Notes under the pieces: generated by a model
Databases searched by the model: none
Told to the model about the DNA's origin: nothing
What the model saw: only the letters and a program-made list of their open reading frames with translations
Shown here: piece after piece, positions 52,206 to 62,365 of the stretch
Position numbering within the stretch: the stretch's first letter is position 1
How the letters are laid out: every line of letters starts with the position of its first letter
Made by a program: the position numbers and the translations under genes
Assembly (NCBI RefSeq): GCF_003634315.1
Contig: NZ_RBXL01000001.1
Coordinates: 1,100,501 to 1,164,500 of the forward strand
Source of the DNA: Thiocapsa rosea
GTDB taxonomy: Bacteria > Pseudomonadota > Gammaproteobacteria > Chromatiales > Chromatiaceae
Direction of reading: 5' to 3'
Length of the DNA: 64,000 bases

Positions 52206-52871
52206 ATGAGCGAGAACATCAATCTGGTGCAGCGCCGGCGCGCGCAGCTTCAGACCGCGGTCGGCGACTTGGGCCAGATGGTCATCAACGCCTTGAACCA
52301 ATCCGTGACCTGCCTGAGCCGACACGACCTCGAGCTGGCCGAGCGCATCATCGAAGGGGACACGCAGATCAATCAGCAGCGGCGTGTGCTCGAGCAGGAA
52401 TGCCTGGTAACACTGGCGGCCTACAAGCCGGCCGGTGCGGATCTGCGCGCCATCGGGGCCTGCATGGAGCTGGTCTCGGAGCTCGAGCGTATCGGGGATT
52501 ATGCCGCGGATGTCGCACGTATCCTGCGCAGAGCCGGGGAAACGCGGTTCCCGAGCGAATCGGTCGAGGCCATCGTCGAGGTCGCCGCGGATGCAATCGC
52601 CATGCTTGGCGAGACACTGGAAGCCTTTACCTGCGGAAGCGACGAGCAGAGCGCACGGGCGAGCATCGCGCGCGAGGATCAGGTCGACCGCAACGAGCAG
52701 GCGGTGATCGAGCGGGTGCTGACGATGATGCGTGCCGATCCTGATTTCGCCGCGACCGGGACCTATCTGCTGTGGATCGTCCACAACTACGAGCGGGTTG
52801 CGGATCGGGCAACCAACGTGGCCGAGCGGGCGGTCTATGTCGCCTCCGGCGAGACACCCGAGCTGGGCTAG
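52206..52871 (+). CDS. phoU: PhoU-family phosphate-signalling regulator
   Basis: A 221-residue protein with two three-helix PhoU repeats. The signatures are AGADLRAIGACMELVSELERIGDYAADVA and YLLWIVHNYERVADRATNVAERAVYV (each E-R-x-x-D-x-x-x-x-x metal cluster). It normally restrains PhoR kinase and Pst transport when phosphate is sufficient. No pst, phoB or phoR genes are adjacent, so it stands alone. The start is the ATG at 52206. Confidence 0.9.
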   Translation: MSENINLVQRRRAQLQTAVGDLGQMVINALNQSVTCLSRHDLELAERIIEGDTQINQQRRVLEQECLVTLAAYKPAGADLRAIGACMELVSELERIGDYAADVARILRRAGETRFPSESVEAIVEVAADAIAMLGETLEAFTCGSDEQSARASIAREDQVDRNEQAVIERVLTMMRADPDFAATGTYLLWIVHNYERVADRATNVAERAVYVASGETPELG

Positions 52872-52934
52872 GTCCGCGCGGCAGGGAACGCGAAGCCGCG
52901 GCCGGCACCCTGTGATCGGCGCCGGCTGTCGGGG

Positions 52935-53552
52935 TCACTTGATCGGGATCGTCATCGCCTCCTTGCCGTTGCGTTTGAGCAGATCACGAACCTTGTCGAC
53001 GGCAGCCCGATCGGCATAGGGGCCGGTGCGGACACGATGAAAGGTCTCCCCGCTCGGGATGGTCGCCACCTCCACCCGACTGGAGATCCCGAGGAGCGCA
53101 AGCTCCGCCTTCAGTCGCTCGGCATCGCTCGCGCGCCTGAAGGATCCGACCTGAACCAGGAAGCCCTTGCCGGTCGTGGAGGTCGGCACTGCAGGGGCCG
53201 TGACCGGCGCGGGCTGCGCCGAATCGACCGCGGTCCGTGGCTCGACCGCGGTCCGTGGCTCGGGACGCGGGGCCGCGGGCGGGGGTGGCGGCGGGGGCGC
53301 GATATCGACCTCGGTGTCGCGCAACAGGTCGGGAAACTCGAAACTCGGAGGCGCCGCCGCCGGCCGCTCCACCTTGGCCGGCAAGGACGCGGGCGGTGTC
53401 TGCATGGCGTCCGGATTCTGGGTCCAATAGAGACCGACCCCGAAGGCGCCCAGCATGCCGCCGAGCAGGAACGACCACAGACAGGAAGAACCCTGTTTGC
53501 CGCGCCGCGGCGTCGCCCGCGCGAGGCTGGCCCGCCGATAATCCTTGCTCAT
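52935..53552 (-). CDS. SPOR-domain membrane protein
   Basis: A 205-residue protein: a basic cytosolic N-terminus, one membrane helix (about 25-44, CLWSFLLGGMLGAFGVGLYW), a Pro/Ala-rich periplasmic linker and a C-terminal SPOR domain (about 127-205, KGFLVQVGSFRRASDAERLK ... RVRTGPYADRAAVDKV) that binds denuded septal peptidoglycan. A FtsN/DedD-like role in division is likely. It follows argS by one base, as is common in gammaproteobacteria (argS-SPOR). Confidence 0.92.
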   Translation of the reverse strand: MSKDYRRASLARATPRRGKQGSSCLWSFLLGGMLGAFGVGLYWTQNPDAMQTPPASLPAKVERPAAAPPSFEFPDLLRDTEVDIAPPPPPPPAAPRPEPRTAVEPRTAVDSAQPAPVTAPAVPTSTTGKGFLVQVGSFRRASDAERLKAELALLGISSRVEVATIPSGETFHRVRTGPYADRAAVDKVRDLLKRNGKEAMTIPIK

Positions 53553-53553
53553 C

Positions 53554-55326
53554 TCACATGGCCTCCGGGGCGGAGACGCCGAGCAGACCCAACCCGTTGC
53601 GCAGCACCTCGCGTACCGCCAAGATCAGCTTGATGCGTGCATCGCGCAGGGCCGCGTCCGCGACCAGGAACTGGTGGGCGTTGTAGTAGGTGTGCAGCTC
53701 GTTCGCCAGCTCGCGCAGATAATGCGTCAGCAGGTGCGGCTCGGCCTTGAGCGCCGCCGCCTCGACCACCTCGGGATAACGCGCCAGGGTGCGTTGCAGC
53801 GCCAGCTCATGCGACTCGGTCAAGCGCTCCAGATTCTCGACACCCGTGCTCGGCTCGACCGGCATGCCCTTCTCCGCGGCCTGCCGCAACACACTGCACA
53901 CACGGGCGTGGGCGTATTGGACGTAATAGACCGGGTTATCGGAAGACTCGGACTTGGCCAGATCCAAGTCGAAATCCAGGTGCTGCTCGCAACGGCGCAT
54001 GACGTAGAAGAAGCGCGCGGCATCGCGCCCGACCTCCTTGCGCAACTGGCGCAGGGTCACGAACTCGCCGGAACGGGTCGACATCTGCGCCTTCTCGCCG
54101 CCGCGATAGAGGATCGCGAACTGCACCAAGAGCACCTCGAGGCGCTCGACATCGTCGCCCATGGCCTGGAGCGCCGCCTTCACGCGCGGGACATAGCCGT
54201 GGTGATCCGCGCCCCAGATGTCGATGACGCGCTCGAAGCCACGCTCGAGCTTGTCCATGTGATAGGCGATGTCGGAGGCGAAATAGGTGCTCTGACCGTT
54301 CTCGCGCACCACCACCCGATCCTTCTCGTCGCCGAAGGCACTGGAGCGGAACCAGAGTGCGCCGTTTTGCTCGTAGACATGACCGGCTTCGCGCAGACGC
54401 TCGATGGCCCGGGTGACGGCCCCGCTCTCGGCGAGCGTGCGTTCCGAATACCACTCCTGATACTCGACACCGAATCCTGCAAGGTCATCGCGGATATCGT
54501 CGAGGATGGTGTTCAGCCCCAGCTCGAAGACATAACGGTAGCGGTTGTCGCCGAGTAGCCGTTTCGCCGCGGCGATGACCCCGTCGATATGGGCCTCTTT
54601 GTCGCCGCCGTCGTGTCCGTCAGGCAGCGCATCGGGCGGCAGGCCGGCAAAGACCGTGGCGGCATCCACCCGATAGGCGTCGCCATGCTCGCGATGCAGC
54701 GTCGCGGCGATGTCCCAAACATAGTCGCCTTTGTAGCCGTTGCTCGGGAAGGTCAGCTCCTCGCCGCACAGCTCGAGATATCTCAGCCAGACGGAGCTTG
54801 CGAGGATGTCCATCTGTCGCCCGGCGTCATTGACGTAATACTCGCGGTGGACATCGAAGCCGACCGCCGCGAGCAGATCGGCGACGACCGCCCCGTAGGC
54901 GGCCCCGCGGCCGTGCCCCACATGCAGGGGTCCGGTCGGATTGGCCGAGACGAACTCCACCTGCACGCGCCGCCCGGCACCGATTCGGCTCAGTCCGAAG
55001 GCGGGGCCAGCGCTCAGGATCTCGGGGATCAGCCGACGATAGGCGTCCTCGGCGAGGAAGAAGTTGATGAAGCCCGGCCCGGCGATCTCCACGCGCGCGA
55101 TCAGCGGGGAGGCGGGCAAGGCATCCACCAGGCGTTGCGCGACCTCGCGCGGCTTCGCGCCGAGTCGCTTGGCGAGCACCATCGCGACGTTGGTGGCAAA
55201 GTCGCCGTGAGAGGTGTCCTTGGTCCGGTCCAGTTGGGGCTCGGGCAATCCGCCTGCGTCGCCCGTCGGCGCCTCGACGAGGCTCGCCAGAGCCGTGCGG
55301 ATCAAATCGGTGATGGCCTGTTTCAT
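53554..55326 (-). CDS. argS: Arginyl-tRNA synthetase
   Basis: A 590-residue class I synthetase. The N-terminal additional domain (1-110) is followed by the HIGH region [37 protein letters not shown], the KMSKS-equivalent [17 protein letters not shown] and the C-terminal DALR anticodon-binding domain. The start at the ATG 55324-55326 gives the family N-terminus ([13 protein letters not shown]). The upstream open frame is repeat DNA. Confidence 0.97.
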   Translation of the reverse strand: MKQAITDLIRTALASLVEAPTGDAGGLPEPQLDRTKDTSHGDFATNVAMVLAKRLGAKPREVAQRLVDALPASPLIARVEIAGPGFINFFLAEDAYRRLIPEILSAGPAFGLSRIGAGRRVQVEFVSANPTGPLHVGHGRGAAYGAVVADLLAAVGFDVHREYYVNDAGRQMDILASSVWLRYLELCGEELTFPSNGYKGDYVWDIAATLHREHGDAYRVDAATVFAGLPPDALPDGHDGGDKEAHIDGVIAAAKRLLGDNRYRYVFELGLNTILDDIRDDLAGFGVEYQEWYSERTLAESGAVTRAIERLREAGHVYEQNGALWFRSSAFGDEKDRVVVRENGQSTYFASDIAYHMDKLERGFERVIDIWGADHHGYVPRVKAALQAMGDDVERLEVLLVQFAILYRGGEKAQMSTRSGEFVTLRQLRKEVGRDAARFFYVMRRCEQHLDFDLDLAKSESSDNPVYYVQYAHARVCSVLRQAAEKGMPVEPSTGVENLERLTESHELALQRTLARYPEVVEAAALKAEPHLLTHYLRELANELHTYYNAHQFLVADAALRDARIKLILAVREVLRNGLGLLGVSAPEAM

Positions 55327-55730
55327 AGGGACTTCATTGGAGTATCGGTCGGATCTGCAGGGGAAAAGCCGGCAAGGCAGGTGGCGCACGCGCGGGGACG
55401 CGTCGTCGGGACGATAGAATAACCGAATCAGACCCTCGGAGGGATGGACCGAGCGGGTGTTGTTTTTAAGACCGGCCCGTGGGGTGGACGAGCGAGAGCG
55501 AAGTCCACCTAATGCCGGCGCCGGCGCTGGTGGACTGCGCTGCGCTTGTCCACCCTACGGCGCTTGTCCACCCGACCGCTCCGATCGGAGGTGTCGCCGG
55601 GCGCACATGGACACCCTCGACGATGCGAGCGCCGGAGCGCATCAGGCTGAAACCGCGCCAGCGCCAGCGGTCGTCAAGTCTGCCGGGGCCAATCCCGTCC
55701 AAAAACATCGCATACCGCGCCGGGCGCGGT
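55327..55730. other. argS upstream region with D3 and A5 repeats
   Basis: It contains a D repeat (55479-55558), an extra CGCTTGTCCACCC fragment at about 55561-55573, and an A-type repeat (55648-55734) that ends in the ureC stop codon. No coding frame is convincing. The argS promoter should lie at about 55330-55470; a TATTCTA-like hexamer at about 55417-55423 (minus strand) is a weak candidate. Confidence 0.5.
55479..55558. repeat. GTAGGGTGGACGAGCG repeat (D family), copy 3
   Basis: GTGGGGTGGACGAGCG... to CGCTTGTCCACCCTAC, with a partial duplication of the right arm directly after. Confidence 0.82.
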
Positions 55731-55734
55731 TTAA
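55648..55734. repeat. 87-bp TIR element, A type (A5 subfamily), supplying the ureC stop codon
   Basis: TGAAACCGCGCC to GGGCGCGGTTTAA. The interior (AGCGGTCGTCAAGTCTGCC...) matches the inverted copy at 57767 and not the common A type. The ureC TAA (55731-55733) lies in its right terminal repeat. Confidence 0.85.
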
Positions 55735-57434
55735 AACAAAAAGTATCGCTGAGCGAGCGGCAACACACCGGCAGGCTCGCAGGTCAACAGCTGGCCGTCG
55801 GCCCGAACCTGGTAGGTCTGCGGATCCACCTCGATGGTCGGCTGATAGTCGTTATGGATCATGTTGCACTTGCGTACCAGCCGACTGTCGCGGGTAACCC
55901 CGACCAAGCGCTTGAGATCCAGCCGCTGCGGCTCCCCGGCCTCCAAGGCCCATTGCGAGAGGAAGGTCATGCAGGTCGCGCCCAATGCGCCGCCGAAGGC
56001 ACCGAACATGGGCCGATAATGGACCGGCTGGGGTGTCGGGATGGATGCATTGGGGTCGCCCATCGCGGCCGCCGCGATCAGGCCACCCTTGATGATGAGA
56101 CTGGGTTTGGCCCCGAAGAAGGCGGGCCGCCAGAGCACCAGATCCGCGAGCTTGCCGACCTCCACCGAGCCGACCTCGTGCGCGATGCCGTGGGTGATCG
56201 CCGGGTTGATGGTGTACTTGGCGATGTAGCGTTTGGCCCGGAAGTTGTCGTGCTCGGCCGGATCGCCGGGGAGCGCGCCGCGCTGGACCTTCATCTTATG
56301 CGCCGTTTGCCAGGTGCGGCAGATGACCTCGCCGACGCGGCCCATCGCCTGGGAGTCCGAGGCGATCATGGAGAAGGCGCCCAGATCGTGCAGGATGTCC
56401 TCGGCCGCGATGGTCTCGCGACGGATGCGCGACTCGGCAAAGGCCACGTCCTCCGGGATCGACGGGGACAGGTGGTGGCAGACCATCAGCATGTCCAGAT
56501 GTTCGTCGACCGTGTTGACGGTGTAGGGTCGGGTCGGATTGGTCGAAGAGGGCAGGACATTCGGCAAACCCGCCGCCTTGATGATGTCCGGGGCATGGCC
56601 GCCGCCCGCGCCCTCGGTGTGATAGGTGTGGATGCAGCGGTCCTTGAAGGCGGCGATGGTGTCCTCGACGAAGCCGGACTCGTTGAGCGTGTCGGTGTGG
56701 ATCGCGACCTGCACGTCCATCTTCTCGGCAACCCCGAGACAGCAGTCGATCGCGGCCGGTGTCGTGCCCCAATCCTCGTGCAGTTTGAGCCCCATGGCAC
56801 CGGCGCGCACCTGCTCCTCAAGGGCATTCGGCAAACTGCCGTTGCCTTTGCCGAGGAACCCGAGATTCACCGGCAGGGCCTCGGCGGCCTGGAGCATGCG
56901 CCGGATGTTCCAGGGCCCGGGCGTGCAGGTCGTGGCATTGGTGCCGGTCGCCGGTCCCGTGCCGCCGCCCAGCATGGTCGTCACACCCGACATCAGCGCC
57001 TCTTCGATCTGCTGAGGGCAGATGAAGTGGATGTGGGCGTCGATTCCCCCGGCTGTGATGATCTGCCCCTCGCCGGCAATGACCTCGGTCCCCGGCCCGA
57101 TCAGGATGTCCACGCCCGCCTGGGTGTCCGGATTGCCGGCCTTTCCGATTCCGACGATACGGCCCTTTTTGATGCCGATATCGGCCTTCACAATGCCCCA
57201 ATGATCCAGGATCAGGGCGTTGGTGATGACCAGATCCACCACCTCGTCGGCCTGACGCTGGCACTGACCCATCCCGTCGCGGATCACCTTGCCGCCGCCG
57301 AACGTCACCTCGTCGCCGTAACAGGTGCGATCCTCCTCGACCTGGATGAAGAGCTCGGTGTCGCCCAGACGCACCCGATCCCCGACGGTCGGGCCGTACA
57401 TTGAGGCGTAGGCCGCCCTGCTGATCTTGCTCAT
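55731..57434 (-). CDS. ureC: Urease subunit alpha
   Basis: The 567-residue catalytic subunit. Nickel ligands are in [14 protein letters not shown], the carbamylated Lys in [27 protein letters not shown], and Asp in [11 protein letters not shown]; the mobile-flap Cys-His is VCHHLSP. Length and motifs are normal, so the enzyme should be active if nickel is inserted. ATGA overlap with ureB. The stop codon is in a repeat element. The maturation genes ureEFG do not follow. Confidence 0.97.
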   Translation of the reverse strand: MSKISRAAYASMYGPTVGDRVRLGDTELFIQVEEDRTCYGDEVTFGGGKVIRDGMGQCQRQADEVVDLVITNALILDHWGIVKADIGIKKGRIVGIGKAGNPDTQAGVDILIGPGTEVIAGEGQIITAGGIDAHIHFICPQQIEEALMSGVTTMLGGGTGPATGTNATTCTPGPWNIRRMLQAAEALPVNLGFLGKGNGSLPNALEEQVRAGAMGLKLHEDWGTTPAAIDCCLGVAEKMDVQVAIHTDTLNESGFVEDTIAAFKDRCIHTYHTEGAGGGHAPDIIKAAGLPNVLPSSTNPTRPYTVNTVDEHLDMLMVCHHLSPSIPEDVAFAESRIRRETIAAEDILHDLGAFSMIASDSQAMGRVGEVICRTWQTAHKMKVQRGALPGDPAEHDNFRAKRYIAKYTINPAITHGIAHEVGSVEVGKLADLVLWRPAFFGAKPSLIIKGGLIAAAAMGDPNASIPTPQPVHYRPMFGAFGGALGATCMTFLSQWALEAGEPQRLDLKRLVGVTRDSRLVRKCNMIHNDYQPTIEVDPQTYQVRADGQLLTCEPAGVLPLAQRYFLF

Positions 57435-57751
57435 GACTGATCTCCGTCGAGCACTCCCATCACTTGGGCGTTGAAGCCATACACGACACGGTCTCCGGCA
57501 TAAGGGACCAGGGTCACGGTGCGGGACTGGCCGGGCTCGAAGCGCACGGCCGTGCCTGCGGGGATGTCGAGCCGCCGGCCTCGGGTCTGCTCCCGATCGA
57601 AGGCGAGTGCCGCATTGGTCTCGAAGAAGTGATAGTGCGAGCCGACCTGGATCGGACGGTCACCGGTGTTGGCGACCTGGATGGTCACTCCGGGCCTGCC
57701 GACGTTCAGCTCGATATCGCCCGGAACCGTGATGATCTCACCTGGAATCAT
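57431..57751 (-). CDS. ureB: Urease subunit beta
   Basis: A 106-residue subunit with the motif [20 protein letters not shown] and [31 protein letters not shown] stands before the ATG. It is separate from ureA (216 bp, two repeats between) and overlaps ureC by 4 bp. Confidence 0.97.
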   Translation of the reverse strand: MIPGEIITVPGDIELNVGRPGVTIQVANTGDRPIQVGSHYHFFETNAALAFDREQTRGRRLDIPAGTAVRFEPGQSRTVTLVPYAGDRVVYGFNAQVMGVLDGDQS

Positions 57752-57766
57752 GGGCCTACTCCTACC

Positions 57767-57851
57767 TAAACCGCGCCGGGCGCGGTATGCGATGTTTTTG
57801 GATGGGATCGGCCCCGGCAGACTTGATGACCGTTGGAGTCGGCGCGGTTTA
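57767..57851. repeat. 85-bp TIR element, A type in reverse orientation (composite 4)
   Basis: CTAAACCGCGCC to GGCGCGGTTTAG. Internal sequence is the reverse complement of the 55648 copy. It sits between ureA and ureB and is followed by a 30-bp AT-rich spacer (57852-57881) and a B element. Confidence 0.85.
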
Positions 57852-57881
57852 GGACATTAAAAATATCAAGTCCAAAAACAC

Positions 57882-57968
57882 ATGAACCGCGTCAGCGACG
57901 ACGGTCGTGAGTCGCTTCTAGGTCGATCCCGAACGCGGACAAGCCATGTCCTACCGGACGCGGTTCAT
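57882..57968. repeat. 87-bp TIR element, B type (GAACC subfamily), at the ureA stop
   Basis: ATGAACCGCGTC to GGACGCGGTTCAT. Its last base is the last base of the leftward ureA TGA stop codon (57968-57970). Confidence 0.82.
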
Positions 57969-58270
57969 CAGACGATCGGATCGTGGACCGTGACCAGCTT
58001 GGTTCCGTCCGGGAAGGTCGCCTCGACCTGGATGTCCTCGATCATCTCGGGGATGCCGTCCATCACATCTTCGCGGGTCAAGAGGGTGCGACCGTAATCC
58101 ATCAACTCGGCCACCGTGCGGCCGTCGCGCGCACCCTCTAGGATGGCGCAACTGATGTAGGCGATCGCCTCGGGATAGTTCAGCCGCACACCTCGCGCCC
58201 TGCGGCGCTCGGCGAGCAGTCCGGCCGTAAAGAGCAGCAGCTTATCCTTCTCTCGGGGGCTAAGGTCCAT
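57968..58270 (-). CDS. ureA: Urease subunit gamma
   Basis: A 100-residue subunit with the family line [20 protein letters not shown] and [20 protein letters not shown], then [32 protein letters not shown] precedes the ATG at 58268-58270. Its stop codon overlaps a repeat element. Confidence 0.97.
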   Translation of the reverse strand: MDLSPREKDKLLLFTAGLLAERRRARGVRLNYPEAIAYISCAILEGARDGRTVAELMDYGRTLLTREDVMDGIPEMIEDIQVEATFPDGTKLVTVHDPIV

Positions 58271-58353
58271 GATCGGCTCCTGGTCGTCGCTGTCTGTAGA
58301 CACAATGATAGACGGGCTTGGTCGCGGATTCAGCGCAACCCCATCATTCTATT

Positions 58354-58439
58354 CTAAAGCGCGTCGGGCGTTGCGTGGATCGACTCACGCAAGATCGAGC
58401 ACAGGCCGAGGATTGCAGACCGTACCGGACGCGGTTCAG
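58354..58439. repeat. 86-bp TIR element, B type, supplying the ureD stop codon
   Basis: CTAAAGCGCGTC to GGACGCGGTTCAG (ends diverged: the left arm has lost symmetry). The ureD TGA (58436-58438) lies in its right end. It separates ureD from ureA. Confidence 0.75.
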
Positions 58440-59290
58440 GTCGCCCAGATCCGGGGTATCGATGCATCCAAACCCAAAAGACCGGGGCGCAGATCGGACC
58501 AGAGATGTCTGAACAGACGACTGACCGGCTCAACCTCGGGCGCAAGCGCCCGGACTACCAAAAGGTCATCGATCAGGGTCGCACCGACCGGAGAAGGCGC
58601 GACCTCGCTCAGACGATGCCGAGCAGCGTCGAGCGCGTCGGCACGGGCTCCGGTGGCGACAAAGGTGGCGCAGACCGGGAACCCGCGCAAGCCGGCGGCC
58701 CCGTCGAGGCTCGACAGGCCCGCCACGCGCAGCCGATCGGTGAAAACCGGGCGATCGTCGCGCGACAGGTTCATGGCGATCTCGGCTCGCCCCACGACGA
58801 AGCGCTCCCCGATCGCCGGACGTCCGAGACAGTGGATCTCCCAACCGATAAAACGGGCGTCGCCCGCCAGCGCGATCTGCGTGCTCAGACCGCACAAGGC
58901 GCCGGGGAAGAAGATGTTCTCATGCGGAAACCATTCGAGAACGCCGCCCGCAGCCACGGCCAGATGCTGGTTCTGCAGCGCGAGTGGACCGGCACTGCGA
59001 TAGAGTTTCGTGGCCCCCGGCGCCGTCACCAAGGCGTGCGCACCGCTCGCCACCCGGACCTGAAGCTCCAGCCGGTCGCCTCCGACCACGCCGCCCGGTG
59101 GATGCAGGAGATAGAGATGACAGGGGGCACCCTCGGGATAGAAGGGGCGCTGGATGGTCAAGGGGCCGACCCGTCGCCTGTCCACGACCCGGCTGCGCCC
59201 GGCACGCGGAGCGATTGCGAGCTCAAGTCGGGCGCGCCAACCGTCCGCCCGGCCGGCTGACGGCAAGCGCGAGACGGCAGGCTCCGTCAC
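58436..59290 (-). CDS. ureD: Urease accessory protein UreD
   Basis: A 284-residue scaffold that docks on apo-urease for nickel delivery. Typical segments are PPGGVVGGDRLELQVRVASG, HALVTAPGATKLYRS and VLEWFPHENIFFPGA, then EIHCLGRPAIGERF. The start is GTG at 59288-59290. It is the first gene of the ureDABC group. The usual partners UreF and UreG are not in the window. Confidence 0.94.
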   Translation of the reverse strand: MTEPAVSRLPSAGRADGWRARLELAIAPRAGRSRVVDRRRVGPLTIQRPFYPEGAPCHLYLLHPPGGVVGGDRLELQVRVASGAHALVTAPGATKLYRSAGPLALQNQHLAVAAGGVLEWFPHENIFFPGALCGLSTQIALAGDARFIGWEIHCLGRPAIGERFVVGRAEIAMNLSRDDRPVFTDRLRVAGLSSLDGAAGLRGFPVCATFVATGARADALDAARHRLSEVAPSPVGATLIDDLLVVRALAPEVEPVSRLFRHLWSDLRPGLLGLDASIPRIWAT

Positions 59291-59362
59291 CCGGTCTCGC
59301 TCGGGGGCTGCAACGCCTGGCCTGCGACCGACGAGCCGCGTCGGGGCTGCGGCGCGACCGGG

Positions 59363-61024
59363 TCACCCCTCGATGACATAGACCTCGACCCGACGATTCT
59401 GCGCCCGCCCCGTGGGCGTTGTATTGTCCGCGATCGCGCGCGCCGGACCCAGTCCCTCGGCGCTCAGCCGCGCGCTGTCGACGCCGCGCTCGACGAGCGC
59501 CTGCTTGACGGCCTCGGCACGCTGCAGCGACAGGGCGAGGTTTGTCTCTTCGTCGCCCGAGCTGTCGGTATGACCCTCGATACGAATACGCAGGTCGGGG
59601 TGCTCGGCGAGCAGCCCGGCGATCCGATCCAGGCTCGGCAGATCGTCGTTCGGCAAGGTCGCCATGCCGGGCTGGAACCGCAGCTCGGTGTCGGCAAGCT
59701 TCAGCAACATGCCACGATCGGTGTGCGTGCCGCCCAGCTCGGAAAAACGCCGGTAGAGGTCACGCAAGCCGGCCACCGCTGCAGCGGCCTCTTCACGCGC
59801 GGCAGACTGCAACCGCTCCGAGGCGGTGCGCTCCTCCTCGATGGCCTTTTCCAAGATCGCGATCCGCGAGCGGGCCTCGGCCACGGCCTTCTCGCCGATA
59901 TCCTCGGCAGCAGCACTCACGGCGCCGAGCTCGGCGCGAAGATCGGCCAGCTCGGTCTTGGCGCGGGCGAGCTCGGCCTCGAGCTCGGCAGCCGTGTTTT
60001 CCTTCTCGTTCGCAACGGTCGCCTTGGCGACCTGCTCGCGTGCAAGCTGCTCGGCCAGGGCGGCGATCCGAGTCTCTGCGTCGGCCAACTGATCCGCGGA
60101 GGCCGTTCCGGCCTCCTGCAATGTCGCGGCATCGGCCTTGACCTTTGCCAGCTCGGCCTCGGCCAGCGCCAAACGCTCCTGCATCTGCGTGACGGCATCT
60201 GCAGACGGGGCCTGTTGCGACTGCTCGGCAAGCGCAGTGCGTGCCTCCTTCAGCTCGCCCTCAAGGGCCGAGAGCTGCATCTCGTGGGCGCTGCGGGCGG
60301 CATCGGATTCGGCCTGCAGGGTATGGAGTGCGTCCTGGGCCTCGGCCAAACGCGCCGTCAGCGCACGCGTGTCTTCCCCGCCTCCGGGTGCCGCGGGCAA
60401 CAGGCCGGCGGCCTGTGCAGCGCGCATCAGCTCCTCGTCCTTGGGAGTCGCCTTTGCCAGACTCACGCGCTCGTTGAGGTGGCGCTCAAGCAGCTCGATC
60501 TGCTCGCGATGCTCGGCGGTCGACTCGGCGATCACCCGTTGGAGGCCGGTCAAATCCTTCTTCAGGCTCTCGGCGTTGGCCAGCGCCGCGTCGTACTGAA
60601 CCTGGAGCTCCTGATAGGCCGCAATGCCACGGTCACGCTCTTCGAGCGCCGCAGCCGTCTTCGCCTGCTCCTCGGCAAGCACGCTCGCATCGGTTTGGCG
60701 GAGCGTCTCGATCGCCTCCCTGAGTGCGGCCTTGTCCTGCTCGGCAGCGGAGATCAGCTCCTGCAACTGGCGGCGCTCCCCCGAATGCAGATCCGTCAGC
60801 TCCCGGATACGCTCTTGAAGTGCCGCAATCTCGCTTTCCAGCGGAACGATCCGCGCTTCCCGATCCTTGATCCGTGCATCCGCCTCGGCGATACGGACGT
60901 CCTTCTGATCCAACTGCGCCGACAATTGACCTGAGTACCAGTCGTACAGCAGATAGACACCGATCAAAGCGACCAACAAAACCCAGGCAATCGGACGCAC
61001 CAACGCGGAATTGGAACCGGACAT
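59363..61024 (-). CDS. OmpA-domain protein with long coiled coil
   Basis: A 553-residue inner-membrane-anchored protein: membrane helix near residues 9-28 (PIAWVLLVALIGVYLLYDWY), about 390 residues of Ala/Glu/Leu-rich coiled coil, and a C-terminal OmpA peptidoglycan-binding domain (about 425-550; IRIEGHTDSSGDEETNLALS then RGVDSARLSAEGLG... NRRVEVYV). The start is placed at the second ATG (61022-61024), because GGGAG lies six bases upstream of it but directly abuts the first ATG (61028-61030). It could span the periplasm to the wall. It is not related to the neighbouring metabolic genes. Confidence 0.88.
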   Translation of the reverse strand: MSGSNSALVRPIAWVLLVALIGVYLLYDWYSGQLSAQLDQKDVRIAEADARIKDREARIVPLESEIAALQERIRELTDLHSGERRQLQELISAAEQDKAALREAIETLRQTDASVLAEEQAKTAAALEERDRGIAAYQELQVQYDAALANAESLKKDLTGLQRVIAESTAEHREQIELLERHLNERVSLAKATPKDEELMRAAQAAGLLPAAPGGGEDTRALTARLAEAQDALHTLQAESDAARSAHEMQLSALEGELKEARTALAEQSQQAPSADAVTQMQERLALAEAELAKVKADAATLQEAGTASADQLADAETRIAALAEQLAREQVAKATVANEKENTAAELEAELARAKTELADLRAELGAVSAAAEDIGEKAVAEARSRIAILEKAIEEERTASERLQSAAREEAAAAVAGLRDLYRRFSELGGTHTDRGMLLKLADTELRFQPGMATLPNDDLPSLDRIAGLLAEHPDLRIRIEGHTDSSGDEETNLALSLQRAEAVKQALVERGVDSARLSAEGLGPARAIADNTTPTGRAQNRRVEVYVIEG

Positions 61025-61134
61025 CGTCATCTCCCAAGGCGATCGTTGTTATAGGTATACGAGCCCGCGAGATTATCCCGGATTGGGGCGCGGGTCTCCA
61101 GCGCCCGCTTTGCGCCGCCTCTGCCGCCGGCGCC

Positions 61135-62352
61135 TTAGCCGCCGCCGGCTTCGACTGCCGCCTCGAGCGACTGCTGCGCGATCTCCAGCTCCTCGTTGGT
61201 GGGAATCACCAGCACCTGCACTGCACTCTCCGGCGTGCTGATGCAGCGCTCGCCGCGCTCTTCGGGCGCATAGTTGGCGATGTCGTCCATCTTGATCCCG
61301 AGGTTCTCCAGACCCTCGCAGGCACGACAGCGAATCTCCGCGGCGTTCTCACCGATACCGCCCGTGAAGACGACGGCGTCGACCCGGCCGAGTTCGGCGT
61401 AATAAGCGCCGATGTATTTCTTGATCCGATGGGCCGTGATGCCGATAGCAAGCTCCGCACCGTCGTTGCCTTCCTCGGCCAGACGATCGATCTCGCGCAT
61501 GTCGTTCACCCCGCTGATTCCCAGCAGACCGCTCTGACGATTGAGCAGATCCTCGATCGCATCGATCTCCATGCCGAGGTTCTTGGCAAGATAAAAGAGC
61601 ACGGCCGGATCGATGTCACCGCAGCGCGTGCCCATGACGAGACCCTCCAGCGGGGTGAGTCCCATCGAGGTATCCACGCTCTTGCCGTCGCGGATCGCCG
61701 TCGCGCTCGAGCCGTTGCCCAGATGCAACGTGATCAGGTTGCAGCTCTCCAAAGGCCGGCCGAGAAGAGCCGCGGCGCGCTTGGCGACATAGAAGTGCGA
61801 GGTGCCGTGAAAGCCGTAGCGGCGAATCCTGTGCTCCCGATACAGCCACTCCGGAATCGCGTAGCGATAGGACGTCCGCGGCATCGTCTGATGGTAGGCG
61901 GTATCGAAGACGGCGACTGAGGGGACCGTCGGGAAGAGCCGTCGGGCGACCTCGATGCCGGCGAGGTGGGCCGGATTGTGCAGCGGCGCGAGGGGCACCA
62001 CGTCGCGAATGGCATCGACGACGGCATCATCGACGATGGTCGGGCGCTTGAAATGCTCCCCGCCGTGGACGACGCGATGACCGATGACGGCCAGCTCCGA
62101 GACGTCGCCCAGGACCCTCGTCTCGTGCAGGGCCTTGACGATGCGATCGATGCCGTCCTGATGGGTCGGGATCGGCACCCGGGCGCGACCCGACTGCCGG
62201 ATCCCCGATGCATCCAACCACTCCTCCTTGATTTCGCCCTCGGGCTCTCCGATGCGCGAGACCGAGCCCGAGGCGAGGGCAACCCAATCCTCGCTGAGGA
62301 AGAGCTGATATTTGATCGACGAGCTGCCTGAATTGAGGACGAGTACCTTCAC
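61135..62352 (-). CDS. ackA: Acetate kinase
   Basis: A 405-residue enzyme making acetate and ATP from acetyl phosphate, or the reverse. Motifs are VLVLNSGSSSIKY (residues 3-15), GHRVVHGGEHF, FGFHGTSHFYV-like RYGFHGTSHFYV, ITLHLGNGSSATAI and VFTGGIGENAAEIR. The start is GTG at 62350-62352 with AGGAG six bases upstream. It follows pta by 13 bp, forming the acetyl-CoA/acetate switch. Confidence 0.97.
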   Translation of the reverse strand: MKVLVLNSGSSSIKYQLFLSEDWVALASGSVSRIGEPEGEIKEEWLDASGIRQSGRARVPIPTHQDGIDRIVKALHETRVLGDVSELAVIGHRVVHGGEHFKRPTIVDDAVVDAIRDVVPLAPLHNPAHLAGIEVARRLFPTVPSVAVFDTAYHQTMPRTSYRYAIPEWLYREHRIRRYGFHGTSHFYVAKRAAALLGRPLESCNLITLHLGNGSSATAIRDGKSVDTSMGLTPLEGLVMGTRCGDIDPAVLFYLAKNLGMEIDAIEDLLNRQSGLLGISGVNDMREIDRLAEEGNDGAELAIGITAHRIKKYIGAYYAELGRVDAVVFTGGIGENAAEIRCRACEGLENLGIKMDDIANYAPEERGERCISTPESAVQVLVIPTNEELEIAQQSLEAAVEAGGG

Positions 62353-62365
62353 CTGAGTCTCCTGA

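Noticed and set aside
55479-57404. 641-codon plus-strand frame opposite ureC
   Set aside because: Antisense shadow starting in repeat DNA; ureC is unambiguous.
59570-60934. Leu/Gly-rich 454-codon frame opposite the OmpA/coiled-coil gene
   Set aside because: Complement of Ala/Glu/Leu-rich coiled-coil codons; the minus frame has the membrane helix and OmpA domain.
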